Positions 34,251-42,122 of a DNA stretch of 64,000 nt are shown piece by piece. The translations under genes were made by a program, and so were the position numbers. The DNA lies in the NCBI RefSeq assembly GCF_000949635.1, contig NZ_BAFN01000001.1, positions 186,001 to 250,000 of the forward strand. The letters run 5' to 3'. This DNA comes from Candidatus Brocadia sinica JPN1 (GTDB taxonomy: Bacteria; Planctomycetota; Brocadiia; Brocadiales; Brocadiaceae). How positions within the stretch are numbered: the stretch's first letter is position 1; each line of letters starts with the position of its first letter. Under the pieces are notes generated by a model, which was not told the DNA's origin, searched no databases, and saw nothing but the letters and a program-made list of their open reading frames with translations.

Positions 34251-34705
34251 CGGGCAACGGGCATCCTTAACCGTTCACGTAATTCTTCAGCATTTTGAAT
34301 GACCATTTCCTGGTGTTCTTGTTTAGGCAGCTGCTTTAGAGGATCTAACTGATAGGTAAAGGAATGTTCGTCCTTCAGTTTCATGGGCAACAGTATTTCA
34401 GAAAAAAAGTCTAACGGTAAAATCTGATAAAAAGGTGGTTTGATCTTTTCGTAGGCAATTTTTCTTTCATACAGCAGTCTGCCATCTGTATCAACTTTTT
34501 CCAAAGTAACCTTTCGTGTTCCATAGTAAGTAAAAGTTGTTATCACAGGCGTTTCACCAATTGGCTCATCGTCCAGATAGACCATAGCGCCAGGGGGTTC
34601 GGAATTAATCGTGAGGGTACGTAATACACAACCACAGAGCGAGGCGCCGCTCAGGAAACAGCACATAATTGTCACAATAACGGGTTTTAAAAATTGTTCT
34701 GACAT
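34247..34705 (-). CDS. PEGA-domain lipoprotein
   Basis: A 152-residue protein with a signal sequence ending in a lipobox-like SLCGC (cysteine about residue 26). It carries a PEGA domain (TINSEPPGAMVYLDDEPIGE then TPV). The C-terminal half is charged and unrecognised. PEGA domains are surface beta-folds of unknown function. It starts two bases after the metallophosphoesterase stop on the same strand, so the pair is co-transcribed. ATG at 34705 gives the signal peptide. Confidence 0.82.
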   Translation of the reverse strand: MSEQFLKPVIVTIMCCFLSGASLCGCVLRTLTINSEPPGAMVYLDDEPIGETPVITTFTYYGTRKVTLEKVDTDGRLLYERKIAYEKIKPPFYQILPLDFFSEILLPMKLKDEHSFTYQLDPLKQLPKQEHQEMVIQNAEELRERLRMPVAR

Positions 34706-34707
34706 TT

Positions 34708-35202
34708 CTAACCTTTATCTAAAGATACCTCTGAAAGGTCAACAATCTCAGCACGGGATGTTTCAAGGTCTAGCACTGCAACGGTACTCTTTCCAGATAA
34801 CCACGCGCCGCACTCACCAGGATTGACATACAAAGGGCTCCCCTCTTTAACCTCAGGGACATGCGTATGGGCGCTGATAATGATATCTGTATTTTTTTTT
34901 GATCTTTTAGAAAGACTCTCCAGCATATGAGTGACCATAATATGTTTGCCGTTTAAAAGGAGATCATAGGGTGGTTCATGAATATTTTTGCAAACATCAC
35001 TCAAGCCCCTCCGCTCGCCATCATTATTCCCAAATACCCCTATAAACTTTGCCTTTAGCTTCATTAATTCTTTTAAGGAGAATGGAGCGACATAGTCTCC
35101 GGCGTGAATGACATACTTTATATCCTGTGCATTAAAAAAAGAAACAGCTTTGTGAATAGCAGCGATATTGTCGTGGGTATCCGCGAGGATTCCTATCTTC
35201 AT
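34708..35202 (-). CDS. YfcE/MJ0936-type metallophosphoesterase
   Basis: A 164-residue phosphodiesterase. The metal-binding motifs of calcineurin-like enzymes are present: GILADTHDN at the N-terminus, HAGDYV, GNNDGER, then VTHM and SAHTHVPEV. It is the usual size of YfcE-like proteins, which hydrolyse phosphodiesters; the natural substrate is not known. The PEGA lipoprotein gene follows directly. Confidence 0.93.
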   Translation of the reverse strand: MKIGILADTHDNIAAIHKAVSFFNAQDIKYVIHAGDYVAPFSLKELMKLKAKFIGVFGNNDGERRGLSDVCKNIHEPPYDLLLNGKHIMVTHMLESLSKRSKKNTDIIISAHTHVPEVKEGSPLYVNPGECGAWLSGKSTVAVLDLETSRAEIVDLSEVSLDKG

Positions 35203-35285
35203 TGAGATGGTAAAGAGTGGTTATTGAGATATTTCCTATGTGAAATTACTTGCTTGCAGTTGAAGCCGTGTATCATACAGATACA

Positions 35286-35378
35286 TGGCGGAGAGGCCGG
35301 GATTCGAACCCGGGGTAGAGATTTTGTCTCTACAACGGTTTAGCAAACCGTCGCTTTCAGCCACTCAGCCACCTCTCC
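35286..35378 (-). tRNA. tRNA-Ser(GCT)
   Basis: A 93-base class II tRNA with encoded CCA. Acceptor GGAGAGG pairs with CCTCTCC. The anticodon loop TTGCTAA region gives GCT (serine). A long variable arm (GTAGAGACAAAATCTCTAC) precedes the T arm with GGTTCGAATCC. Confidence 0.96.
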
Positions 35379-35527
35379 ATTCTTTGGGTATCTATTGTAG
35401 AAATATTTTAAAATAAAATAACCACAAATATCTTCGCTTGAAAAATAAGAGATATTCGTGGTTTCATGAATTTACTTTAGCAGCGTCATATACCATGGAA
35501 AACGGGATCATATACCTGATAAAAACC

Positions 35528-35617
35528 TGGCGGAGGGAGTAGGATTCGAACCCACGGGAGACTCACGCCTCCAGCAGTTTTCAAGACTGCCGCCATAGTC
35601 CACTCGGCCATCCCTCC
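35528..35617 (-). tRNA. tRNA-Ser(TGA)
   Basis: A 90-base class II tRNA with encoded CCA. Acceptor GGAGGGA pairs with TCCCTCC. Stem GCAGT/ACTGC holds loop CTTGAAA, so the anticodon is TGA (serine). A long variable arm and a standard T arm follow. It lies 14 bases after the DUF151 gene stop on the same strand. Confidence 0.96.
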
Positions 35618-35631
35618 TTAATTTCCTGCAC

Positions 35632-36045
35632 CTAAAGCGCATCTTCCGATTTGCAAACTTCTTCTAAAACCTTTTTGGCCACAAAGATTGGCGTATTTTT
35701 TTGCATTGCAAGTGCGATAGCATCGCTGGGCCTCGAATCGATTTCCACCATTGAGGCGTTTTGCTGCAATATAATCTTTGCGTAAAAGGTATTATTCCTC
35801 AGGTCACTAATAATAATTCTTACCACACCTGCGTTCAAACCTTCGATGATGTTGCTGATTAGGTCATGCGTCAAAGGACGCGGAGTGGTAATCCCTTTCA
35901 CTGCCCGATCAATTGCCCATGCCTCATGGAGTCCAATAACAATTGGAAAACTTCGTTGCCCTTCCCTCTCTTTAAGGACAATAATCTGATGATCGCTTGT
36001 CTCCGTAATGATAATCTTTGAGAGCTCCATAGGAATCATAACCAT
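35632..36045 (-). CDS. Bifunctional nuclease family protein (DUF151)
   Basis: A 137-residue DUF151 protein. Signatures are IIITETSDHQIIVLKEREGQ, FPIVIGLHEAWAIDRAVKG and the acidic SRPSDAIALAMQKNTPIFV. A plant member has been reported as a DNase/RNase, but the role in bacteria is unclear. Two tRNA-Ser genes follow downstream on the same strand. The ATG at 36045 is near-standard; an internal ATG at residue 6 (MELSKI) is also possible. Confidence 0.9.
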   Translation of the reverse strand: MVMIPMELSKIIITETSDHQIIVLKEREGQRSFPIVIGLHEAWAIDRAVKGITTPRPLTHDLISNIIEGLNAGVVRIIISDLRNNTFYAKIILQQNASMVEIDSRPSDAIALAMQKNTPIFVAKKVLEEVCKSEDAL

Positions 36046-36398
36046 CCCCTTCGTTCAAGCGACAACCCTATACATGCGACAGCCCTTATGCTATTTCGCA
36101 CATGGACAAACCAGCTGAAATTTTAGCACACCAGCCCCTTTTGTCAAATGTTTTTTGGTTTAAAACCGCAATAGTCAGGCGAGTATTTCCCACTGTCTGC
36201 GGTTTTGGTGGGTTTTTGAAACTTTATTGACACCCTGCAGATTGGCTGCTATACTAACTTCACATCTTTGCAAACCCCTTGAAACCTTTGTTTTACCAAA
36301 AGAGATGAATATTTCCTCCTGTATCTATTTTCTTAATTATTACTGGGGATTCTGGCTTTCCTCTGTGATAATCTTCCTGACAAAACTGTTTGTGTATA
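36046..36398. other. Intergenic region with promoter upstream of the CPBP gene
   Basis: It contains an excellent promoter at 36227-36255 and an approximate hairpin around AAACCGCAATAG and CTGCGGTTTTGG (36164-36208). No coding-like frame is seen before 36399. Confidence 0.5.
36227..36255 (+). promoter_or_regulatory. Consensus sigma-70-type promoter
   Basis: TTGACA at 36227-36232 and TATACT at 36250-36255 with a 17-base spacer, the optimal layout. It would drive the CPBP protease gene and ubiX through a leader of about 135 bases. Confidence 0.78.
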
Positions 36399-37106
36399 AT
36401 GAAGTCGTATTTCTATCGGTCTAAGAGCCTGGCCAATAGTTTTTTGTTTATCCTGCCCCTGTTGGTCTTGTATGAAGTGGGGATTGCTCTGCAGGAGGCA
36501 AGTATCAAAAATACTGCTGATGTCATTGTTAAGACCCCTCTGCTTTTATTTGGCAAAAATGGTTCTTTGATATTTAATTCGCTAGTTATTGCCTTTTTGG
36601 TTGTATCGGTATTTTATATAGAAAAGGAATACCGCTTAAGCTTTCGGGTATTTATCCCCATGTTTTTCGAAAGTATGGTCTATGCCCTTTTTATGGGCTA
36701 TGTATTGGGATTTGTTGTTTATAAGGTATTATTCCCTTATGTGCTGGCCGGGCCTTTTTCCTCGCGTGTATGGATGGGGATTATTCTTTCTGTTGGCGCA
36801 GGGGTTTATGAGGAAATTGTGTTTCGACTCCTTCTCCTATCGATATTATATTATGTATTTGTTGCCCTGTTAAAGATAAATAAACCCATTAGCGCGGTAG
36901 TAAGTATTATTGTGGGCGCTCTTCTATTTACCGGCATGCACTATGTGGGGACTTTAAGCGACAGCTTTACGTATACCAATTTTACGTTCCGTTTGTTAGC
37001 GGGAATATTTTTATCGGCTATCTTTCTGTTTCGGGGATTGGGTATCGCCGTCTATACGCATGCTATTTATGACGTGCTTTCCGTATTGAAGCCTTTTCAC
37101 GTCTAA
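36399..37106 (+). CDS. CPBP-family intramembrane protease (type II CAAX prenyl endopeptidase-like)
   Basis: A 235-residue membrane protein with about six hydrophobic segments. The glutamate motif VYEEIVFRLLLL (EExxxR) and the later FTGMHYVG and YTHAIYDVL histidine motifs are the metal-ligand set of CPBP/Abi proteases. ATG at 36399 is used; the GTG-started extension is only three codons. The ubiX gene begins four bases downstream. Its substrate is unknown. Confidence 0.88.
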   Translation: MKSYFYRSKSLANSFLFILPLLVLYEVGIALQEASIKNTADVIVKTPLLLFGKNGSLIFNSLVIAFLVVSVFYIEKEYRLSFRVFIPMFFESMVYALFMGYVLGFVVYKVLFPYVLAGPFSSRVWMGIILSVGAGVYEEIVFRLLLLSILYYVFVALLKINKPISAVVSIIVGALLFTGMHYVGTLSDSFTYTNFTFRLLAGIFLSAIFLFRGLGIAVYTHAIYDVLSVLKPFHV

Positions 37107-37110
37107 GGAG

Positions 37111-37710
37111 ATGTGTGTGGAAAACATTATCGTTGGCATTACGGGGGCAAGTGGAGTCATCTATGGTCAGCGTCTCTTGCAAATCCTTTGCAGGAAGGAA
37201 TGCAATGTCCACCTGTCAATATCGGATGCCGCAGCCCTGGTTATCAAACATGAATTAGGAGTTGATTTAGACCGTGACCACCCGGACCTTGTACAATTTT
37301 TGGGTTACACAACAGACAATATTATCTATCACAGCAATTCAGACATTGGTGCGACAATTGCCAGTAGCCGCTATTTCATTAAGGCGATGTGCATTGTCCC
37401 CTGCAGTATGAATACCCTGTGCTCCATTGCTCATGGTATTTCAAATAATCTTATTCAACGTGCAGCAAGTGTAACTATTAAAGAAGGGAGAAAACTTGTG
37501 GTGGTGCCGCGTGAAACACCATTATCTTCCATCCATCTGAAAGCTATGCTAAAATTATCTTCCATCGGGGCATGTATATTGCCAGCCATGCCCGGATTTT
37601 ATCATAAGCCAAAAACTACGGATGATCAGGTGAACTTTGTTGTTGCTAAGATATTGGATGTGCTGGCTATAAAACATATGCTCATCCCGGAATGGCGCGG
37701 TGAAGCTTGA
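37111..37710 (+). CDS. ubiX: Flavin prenyltransferase UbiX
   Basis: A 199-residue UbiX, which makes prenylated FMN for UbiD-type decarboxylases. Signatures are VGITGASGVIYGQRLLQ, SSRYFIKAMCIVPCSMNTL and RKLVVVPRETPLSSIHLKAM, with MPGFYHKPKT near the end. In anaerobes using the futalosine route, UbiX/UbiD and a UbiA-like enzyme complete menaquinone; a ubiA gene lies at 60816-61709. It is translated directly after the CPBP protease gene. Confidence 0.95.
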   Translation: MCVENIIVGITGASGVIYGQRLLQILCRKECNVHLSISDAAALVIKHELGVDLDRDHPDLVQFLGYTTDNIIYHSNSDIGATIASSRYFIKAMCIVPCSMNTLCSIAHGISNNLIQRAASVTIKEGRKLVVVPRETPLSSIHLKAMLKLSSIGACILPAMPGFYHKPKTTDDQVNFVVAKILDVLAIKHMLIPEWRGEA

Positions 37711-37874
37711 TACTATTGGTAGAAAAACTATCCGGTTAGGGCTTATTGTACTGTAAAAATGGGCAAATTCCAAAAACTTATTAAAGAAACCTGTTTTTCA
37801 AAGATGCTTAGCAGGATGAACTGTTTACAAAAGAATTCCTTGTATTTCTGGAGAAAAATAAGTAAAGAGGGTTT

Positions 37875-38960
37875 ATGACAGATACACAATATGACAACAT
37901 ACCCCCCGGACCCGGATGGCAACCCGCATACATCAAAAAGAGCAGGGGCGCTGGTTTCTGGGTTGCCGTTGGTTTAGCTTCATTCTTTTTCTTATGTACG
38001 CTCTTATTATTCATGCTTTTTATCGGCTCTCTTGTCCTCAGCAAGGCGCTCATCACAAGCACCGCAACAAAAGGCAAGAAACAAGCTGCCGAGACTGTTA
38101 TCGAGGGGAGCGGAGAGAGCAAGGTTGCCATAATTCCCGTTAAGGGCATTTTGAGTAACGAATCGGCAGAGGGCCTGTTTATAGAAAAACCCAGCATTGT
38201 CGAGGTCGTAAAACAACACCTGGAACAAGCCACTTGCGATACCCATGTAAAAGCCATCTTGCTGGAAGTAGACAGCCCCGGCGGCGGCATTACGGCAAGC
38301 GACATCATCTACAATCAGATTATAAAATTTAAAGCCGAAACACAGAAAAAGGTTGTCGTCTATATGCAGGACATTGCGGCCTCCGGCGGATACTATGTCT
38401 CCGCAGCGGCTGATGCCATCGTTGCGCATCCTACAACAATTACTGGGAGTATCGGGGTAATTATGCCGTTAATCAATGTGGCGGAACTTATCAACCGATA
38501 CGGCATAAAGGATAATTCCATTGCTTCCGGCAATCTCAAGGAGATCGGATCTCCGCTGAAACAGATGACCGCAGACGAAGCAGCCGTTTTAAAAAATATC
38601 ATCGATGAAATGTATATGCAATTCGTAAAAGTGGTTTCCACCGGGAGAAACTTGGATATCGAAGCGGTAAAAAAGATTGCTGATGGAAGAATCTATACCG
38701 GCAAACAGGCCCTTGAGAATGGATTAGTCGACCAGTTAGGTTATCTGGAAGATGCCATTGGTTTAACAAAAAAACTGGCGGGACTGACCGAAGCGACCAT
38801 CGTAAGATATGAAGAACATTACGGATTGGCCGACCTTTTTGGCTTAATGTCCAGAAAACTTTTCCACAATAATACGATAAGGCTGGATATTTCTCAATTA
38901 CAAGAACGGGGTGATACCAGACCGATGTACCTTTGGAATGGGTATTCCAAGAGGGAATAG
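37875..38960 (+). CDS. sppA: Signal peptide peptidase SppA, membrane-anchored
   Basis: A 361-residue S49 protease with an N-terminal transmembrane helix (VAVGLASFFFLCTLLLFMLF near residues 36-58). Signatures are VDSPGGGITASD, DIAASGGYYVSAAADAIVAH, TTITGSIGVIMP and NLKEIGSPLKQM. It is related to the lipoprotein-type SppA at 9048-10028 but differs in its anchor and has a longer N-terminus. The start has GAGGG upstream. Confidence 0.92.
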   Translation: MTDTQYDNIPPGPGWQPAYIKKSRGAGFWVAVGLASFFFLCTLLLFMLFIGSLVLSKALITSTATKGKKQAAETVIEGSGESKVAIIPVKGILSNESAEGLFIEKPSIVEVVKQHLEQATCDTHVKAILLEVDSPGGGITASDIIYNQIIKFKAETQKKVVVYMQDIAASGGYYVSAAADAIVAHPTTITGSIGVIMPLINVAELINRYGIKDNSIASGNLKEIGSPLKQMTADEAAVLKNIIDEMYMQFVKVVSTGRNLDIEAVKKIADGRIYTGKQALENGLVDQLGYLEDAIGLTKKLAGLTEATIVRYEEHYGLADLFGLMSRKLFHNNTIRLDISQLQERGDTRPMYLWNGYSKRE

Positions 38961-38983
38961 TTTATGAAATACAATGCAGTATT

Positions 38984-39289
38984 ATGCTAAAGGCATTAGA
39001 ATTCACAATTATGCTATCGCCAGATCAAGAAGATCGATTGAGAGTGATAGCCTCTAAAGAAAAAGGTAAGATAGTTAAATTTGTAGCACAGTACGAAGCC
39101 TATATTAAAAATGAGTGGAGAAATATCGTAAGATACGATACAGCTCACAAAGACCTAATTCACCCAAACGGTATCATAGATAAGCAACCTTTGCCATTCA
39201 CAGATTTCAATGTGGCATTTACTTTTGCTATACAAGACCTTAAGATATCGTGGAAATGGTATCGGATAGCTTACGAAAAGGAGTTATGA
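38984..39289 (+). CDS. Uncharacterised small protein of a two-gene pair
   Basis: A 101-residue protein with FVAQYEAYIKNEWRNIVRYD, then TAHKDLIHPNGI, and a C-terminal DLKISWKWYRIAYEKE. I recall similar small proteins widely next to a second small gene in bacterial genomes, without known function. ATG at 38984 is chosen for lack of a clear binding site; a start at 39011 (MLSPDQED) is also possible. Its stop overlaps the next gene's start as ATGA, so the two are translationally coupled. Confidence 0.7.
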   Translation: MLKALEFTIMLSPDQEDRLRVIASKEKGKIVKFVAQYEAYIKNEWRNIVRYDTAHKDLIHPNGIIDKQPLPFTDFNVAFTFAIQDLKISWKWYRIAYEKEL

Positions 39290-39552
39290 AAATGATTACT
39301 AAGAATAAAATAATCAAAAAAAATCTTGATTTATTAAATGAATTTATGAAGTATGCCTTTGAACATCCAGAAGTATTGGATAAAATACCGCCTGAAGCCG
39401 AGCTTGTTATCTTACCAACAAACGACCCCGATCTTTGCGCTGTAAATAAGAAAATGGCTGACTCCCTCGTAAAAAAAGGGAAAAAGGTCGTCGTGGTCGA
39501 GCTTGAGAAACCAAAGACAGTCATACCCAAAATAGAACTGCTGGCAGTGTAA
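39286..39552 (+). CDS. Small DUF5647-like protein, partner of the preceding gene
   Basis: An 88-residue protein. The N-terminal half is helical (NKIIKKNLDLLNEFMKYAFE) with HPEVLDKIPPEAELVILPTN after it. The C-terminal half is DPDLCAVNKKMADSLVKKGK followed by KVVVVELEKP. It resembles the DUF5647 family, which has no assigned role. AAAAGGAG lies just before ATG 39286. The pair has the look of a toxin-antitoxin or similar coupled unit, but no toxin fold is recognised, so function is left open. Confidence 0.7.
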   Translation: MKMITKNKIIKKNLDLLNEFMKYAFEHPEVLDKIPPEAELVILPTNDPDLCAVNKKMADSLVKKGKKVVVVELEKPKTVIPKIELLAV

Positions 39553-39575
39553 TTTATTTCTGGAGGAAGGGGATC

Positions 39576-40001
39576 ATGAAAAAGTCAATTTACTTGTTGC
39601 CATTATTAGCGTTATTGTTGTTTTCTTATTCTTATGCTGATGATGTAAATGTTATCAAAAAAGGCAGTTATTCCATCAATTTAGAGAGTAAATCCATTAA
39701 GGCAAATGACAGTATAGTTGAATATTTTGATATTGATTCTATAGGCAACAAAATACCTGACCAAATCTTTGCAACGGTTGAAACGGGCGATTGGGTTTCT
39801 TCTCTGCCAAATAATGTTTTCGTATCCTTTAGTGATAGTACCGTTGATAAAATTGTAGAATACTGGGATGTAAGTTTTGCAAAGGTTAAGGATGGTGGCA
39901 GGGTAATTTTTACCAGAACGATAATAAATAACGACAGTGTTGGCCGAGAGTCTTATGCATGGAGTTTAAATATTAAATATCGATTTATCAAATATCGCTA
40001 A
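39576..40001 (+). CDS. Exported protein of unknown function
   Basis: A 141-residue protein with a clear signal peptide (KKSIYLLPLLALLLFSYSYA). The mature part is beta-rich (SINLESKSIKAND, DQIFATVETGDW, GRVIFTRTIINND) and ends with a basic segment. GGAGGAAGGGG gives a strong ribosome binding site before the ATG. I do not recognise a family. It lies 13 bases before gltX on the same strand. Confidence 0.7.
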   Translation: MKKSIYLLPLLALLLFSYSYADDVNVIKKGSYSINLESKSIKANDSIVEYFDIDSIGNKIPDQIFATVETGDWVSSLPNNVFVSFSDSTVDKIVEYWDVSFAKVKDGGRVIFTRTIINNDSVGRESYAWSLNIKYRFIKYR

Positions 40002-40014
40002 ATAGTAACAATTT

Positions 40015-41460
40015 ATGGTACGTGTTCGTTTTGCGCCTTCGCCCACAGGTCTCTTACATATCGGGAATGCACGTATGGCCGTCTTCAACTGGTTATTTGC
40101 AAGACGGCATAAGGGCGCTTTTATCTTGAGGATTGAAGATACCGATGTTGCACGCTCAGAGAAAAAGTACACGAACCAACTCGTCGAAGACCTTCACTGG
40201 CTGGGATTGACCTGGCAGGAAGGGCCTGACGTAGGCGGCCAGTACGGTCCCTATTTACAGTCAGAACGTTTGCCTGTCTACCATGACATCTGCCAGAAAT
40301 TTTTAAACGAAGGGCTTGCATATCGCTGCTATTGTACCCCTGAAGAATTAGAAGAACGAAGACAGATCGCCAGACTAACCGGAAAACCTCCACGGTACGA
40401 CAATCGCTGCCGTACCCTAACGGACAAGCAAAAAAAGACATTTGAAACATCCGGGCTGAGTTTTACCATTCGGTTTAAAGTACCGGAAGAATTACTGGTA
40501 TTCGATGACCTGATTCGGGGCACGTGTCAATTTGATATGAGCCTGGTTGGAGATTTTGTGATTATGCGGTCAGATGGAACACCATCGTTCCACTTTGCCG
40601 TTGCGGTGGATGACACCCTGATGCAAATTACCCACGTCATCCGTGGAGAAGACCATTTATCAAATACACCGTGTCATATATTGCTTTTTCATGCATTGAA
40701 TCGAAAACCCCCGCAATTTGCCCATCTATCACTCACCATGGGTGCTGACCGCACCTTATTGAGTAAGCGACACGGGGCATTTTCACTTTCGGAATACCGC
40801 AAATTGGGCTATTTGCCGGAAGTGCTCCTCAACTATATGATACTTCTGGGGTGGGCGCCCAGAGACAAAAAGGAGAAGTTTAAGATCGACGATGTCACAA
40901 ACACATTTGAAATAGGCACTATGAGTAAGGCGTCCTCTGTGTTCGATCAGCAAAAATTGGATTGGTTGAGCGGGCAATATATCCGTGAGGCAGATTTAGA
41001 AAGGCTTACAAACCTGGCGATACCTTACCTGCAAGCCGCTGGTTTCATTTCTACGGATGAAAATAAGATCGATAGAGCTCAATTGAGATTGATGGTAGAT
41101 GCGGTGCGAAACAACATATCTTGTATGTCTCAAATTGTTCAGGAGGCAGATATCTTTTTCAAGGATGCTGTCGTTAGTGAAAAACATGTTGAATTTTTAT
41201 CGTCAGAGATATCACAATCGGTACTCTTGTCCTTTTACCGGGAACTCCAAAAACTGGACGCCCTCTCTCCTGAAATTTTTAAAGAGGCGTTAACGGCTGT
41301 GCAAAAAGAAACAAAAGTAAATGGCAAAGGGCTTTATATGCCTGTCCGTATAGCCTTAACCGGCAGGGAACACGGACCGGAACTCTATGGTATTGCTAAT
41401 ATTTTGGGTATTAGTATGTGTAATAAAAGGATCGAACGGTTTCTTTTGGTGAAAAAGTAA
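40015..41460 (+). CDS. gltX: Glutamate--tRNA ligase
   Basis: A 481-residue class I GluRS. The HIGH-type motif is in FAPSPTGLLHIGNARMAVFN and the KMSKS-type motif is LLSKRHGA. DDLIRGTCQFDMSLVGDFVI and HVIRGEDHLSNTPCHI are core signatures. The C-terminal anticodon-binding region ends near ALTGREHGPELYGI. Length is normal. There is no visible ribosome binding site before ATG 40015, but the N-terminus MVRVRFAPSPTG fits exactly. Whether it is discriminating cannot be read directly. Confidence 0.97.
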   Translation: MVRVRFAPSPTGLLHIGNARMAVFNWLFARRHKGAFILRIEDTDVARSEKKYTNQLVEDLHWLGLTWQEGPDVGGQYGPYLQSERLPVYHDICQKFLNEGLAYRCYCTPEELEERRQIARLTGKPPRYDNRCRTLTDKQKKTFETSGLSFTIRFKVPEELLVFDDLIRGTCQFDMSLVGDFVIMRSDGTPSFHFAVAVDDTLMQITHVIRGEDHLSNTPCHILLFHALNRKPPQFAHLSLTMGADRTLLSKRHGAFSLSEYRKLGYLPEVLLNYMILLGWAPRDKKEKFKIDDVTNTFEIGTMSKASSVFDQQKLDWLSGQYIREADLERLTNLAIPYLQAAGFISTDENKIDRAQLRLMVDAVRNNISCMSQIVQEADIFFKDAVVSEKHVEFLSSEISQSVLLSFYRELQKLDALSPEIFKEALTAVQKETKVNGKGLYMPVRIALTGREHGPELYGIANILGISMCNKRIERFLLVKK

Positions 41461-41517
41461 CTATTCAGCCGTCATAACAGTTCATCCGAAATAAATCATT
41501 TGGTGAGGAGATTTATT

Positions 41518-42081
41518 ATGGCACAAATTGCTGCGGAGAAAAGAACAAAAAAATATACCTACGAGGATTATTGCAAAATCTCAGATGACAAGAGGTATGA
41601 ACTTATCAATGGAGAATTACTTATGACACCATCTCCGATTACAAGACATCAAAGGATTTCTGGAAAACTTGAATTTATATTAAGAAGATTTTTAACAGAA
41701 AATAATCTTGGAGAACTCTTTGATGCGCCATATGATGTATATTTTGATAATGAAAATGTTGTTCAACCCGACTTACTATTCATCTCAAAGGACAGGCTCC
41801 ATATTATCGGTGAAAAAAATGTCCAGGGTGCACCCGACCTCGTAATAGAAATAATTTCGGAGAATAGTGCATACAGGGACATGGTGCTGAAGAAAAAACT
41901 GTATGCAAAATTTGGTGTAAAGGAATACTGGATAGTAATTCCGGAAGGTGAGGAGATAGAGATTTACACCCTGAAGGATAATACTTATCAACTGTATAAG
42001 GCATATGGCAAAGACAGTATCCTCGAATCCCCCCTGCTAAAAGGCTTAAAAATAGGATTGATGGATATATTTTGTGCATAG
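41518..42081 (+). CDS. Uma2-family endonuclease-like protein
   Basis: A 187-residue Uma2 (DUF820) protein with the PD-(D/E)XK nuclease pattern: YELINGELLMTPSPITRHQ, VVQPDLLFIS, APDLVIEIISENSAYRD and KKKLYAKFGVKEYWIV. ATG at 41518 is chosen because GGTGAGGAG lies just upstream, and not the frame opening at 41500. Uma2 proteins are abundant in cyanobacteria and planctomycetes; their biological role is not established. It overlaps the extended upstream frame of cysS. Confidence 0.88.
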   Translation: MAQIAAEKRTKKYTYEDYCKISDDKRYELINGELLMTPSPITRHQRISGKLEFILRRFLTENNLGELFDAPYDVYFDNENVVQPDLLFISKDRLHIIGEKNVQGAPDLVIEIISENSAYRDMVLKKKLYAKFGVKEYWIVIPEGEEIEIYTLKDNTYQLYKAYGKDSILESPLLKGLKIGLMDIFCA

Positions 42082-42122
42082 CATACTATAAGAAAATATT
42101 TGAAATCATAAGAAATGAAACC

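Noticed and set aside
35286-35617. tRNA-Ser pair as an integration site
   Set aside because: No integrase, direct repeat of a tRNA 3' end or change in gene content was found beside it.
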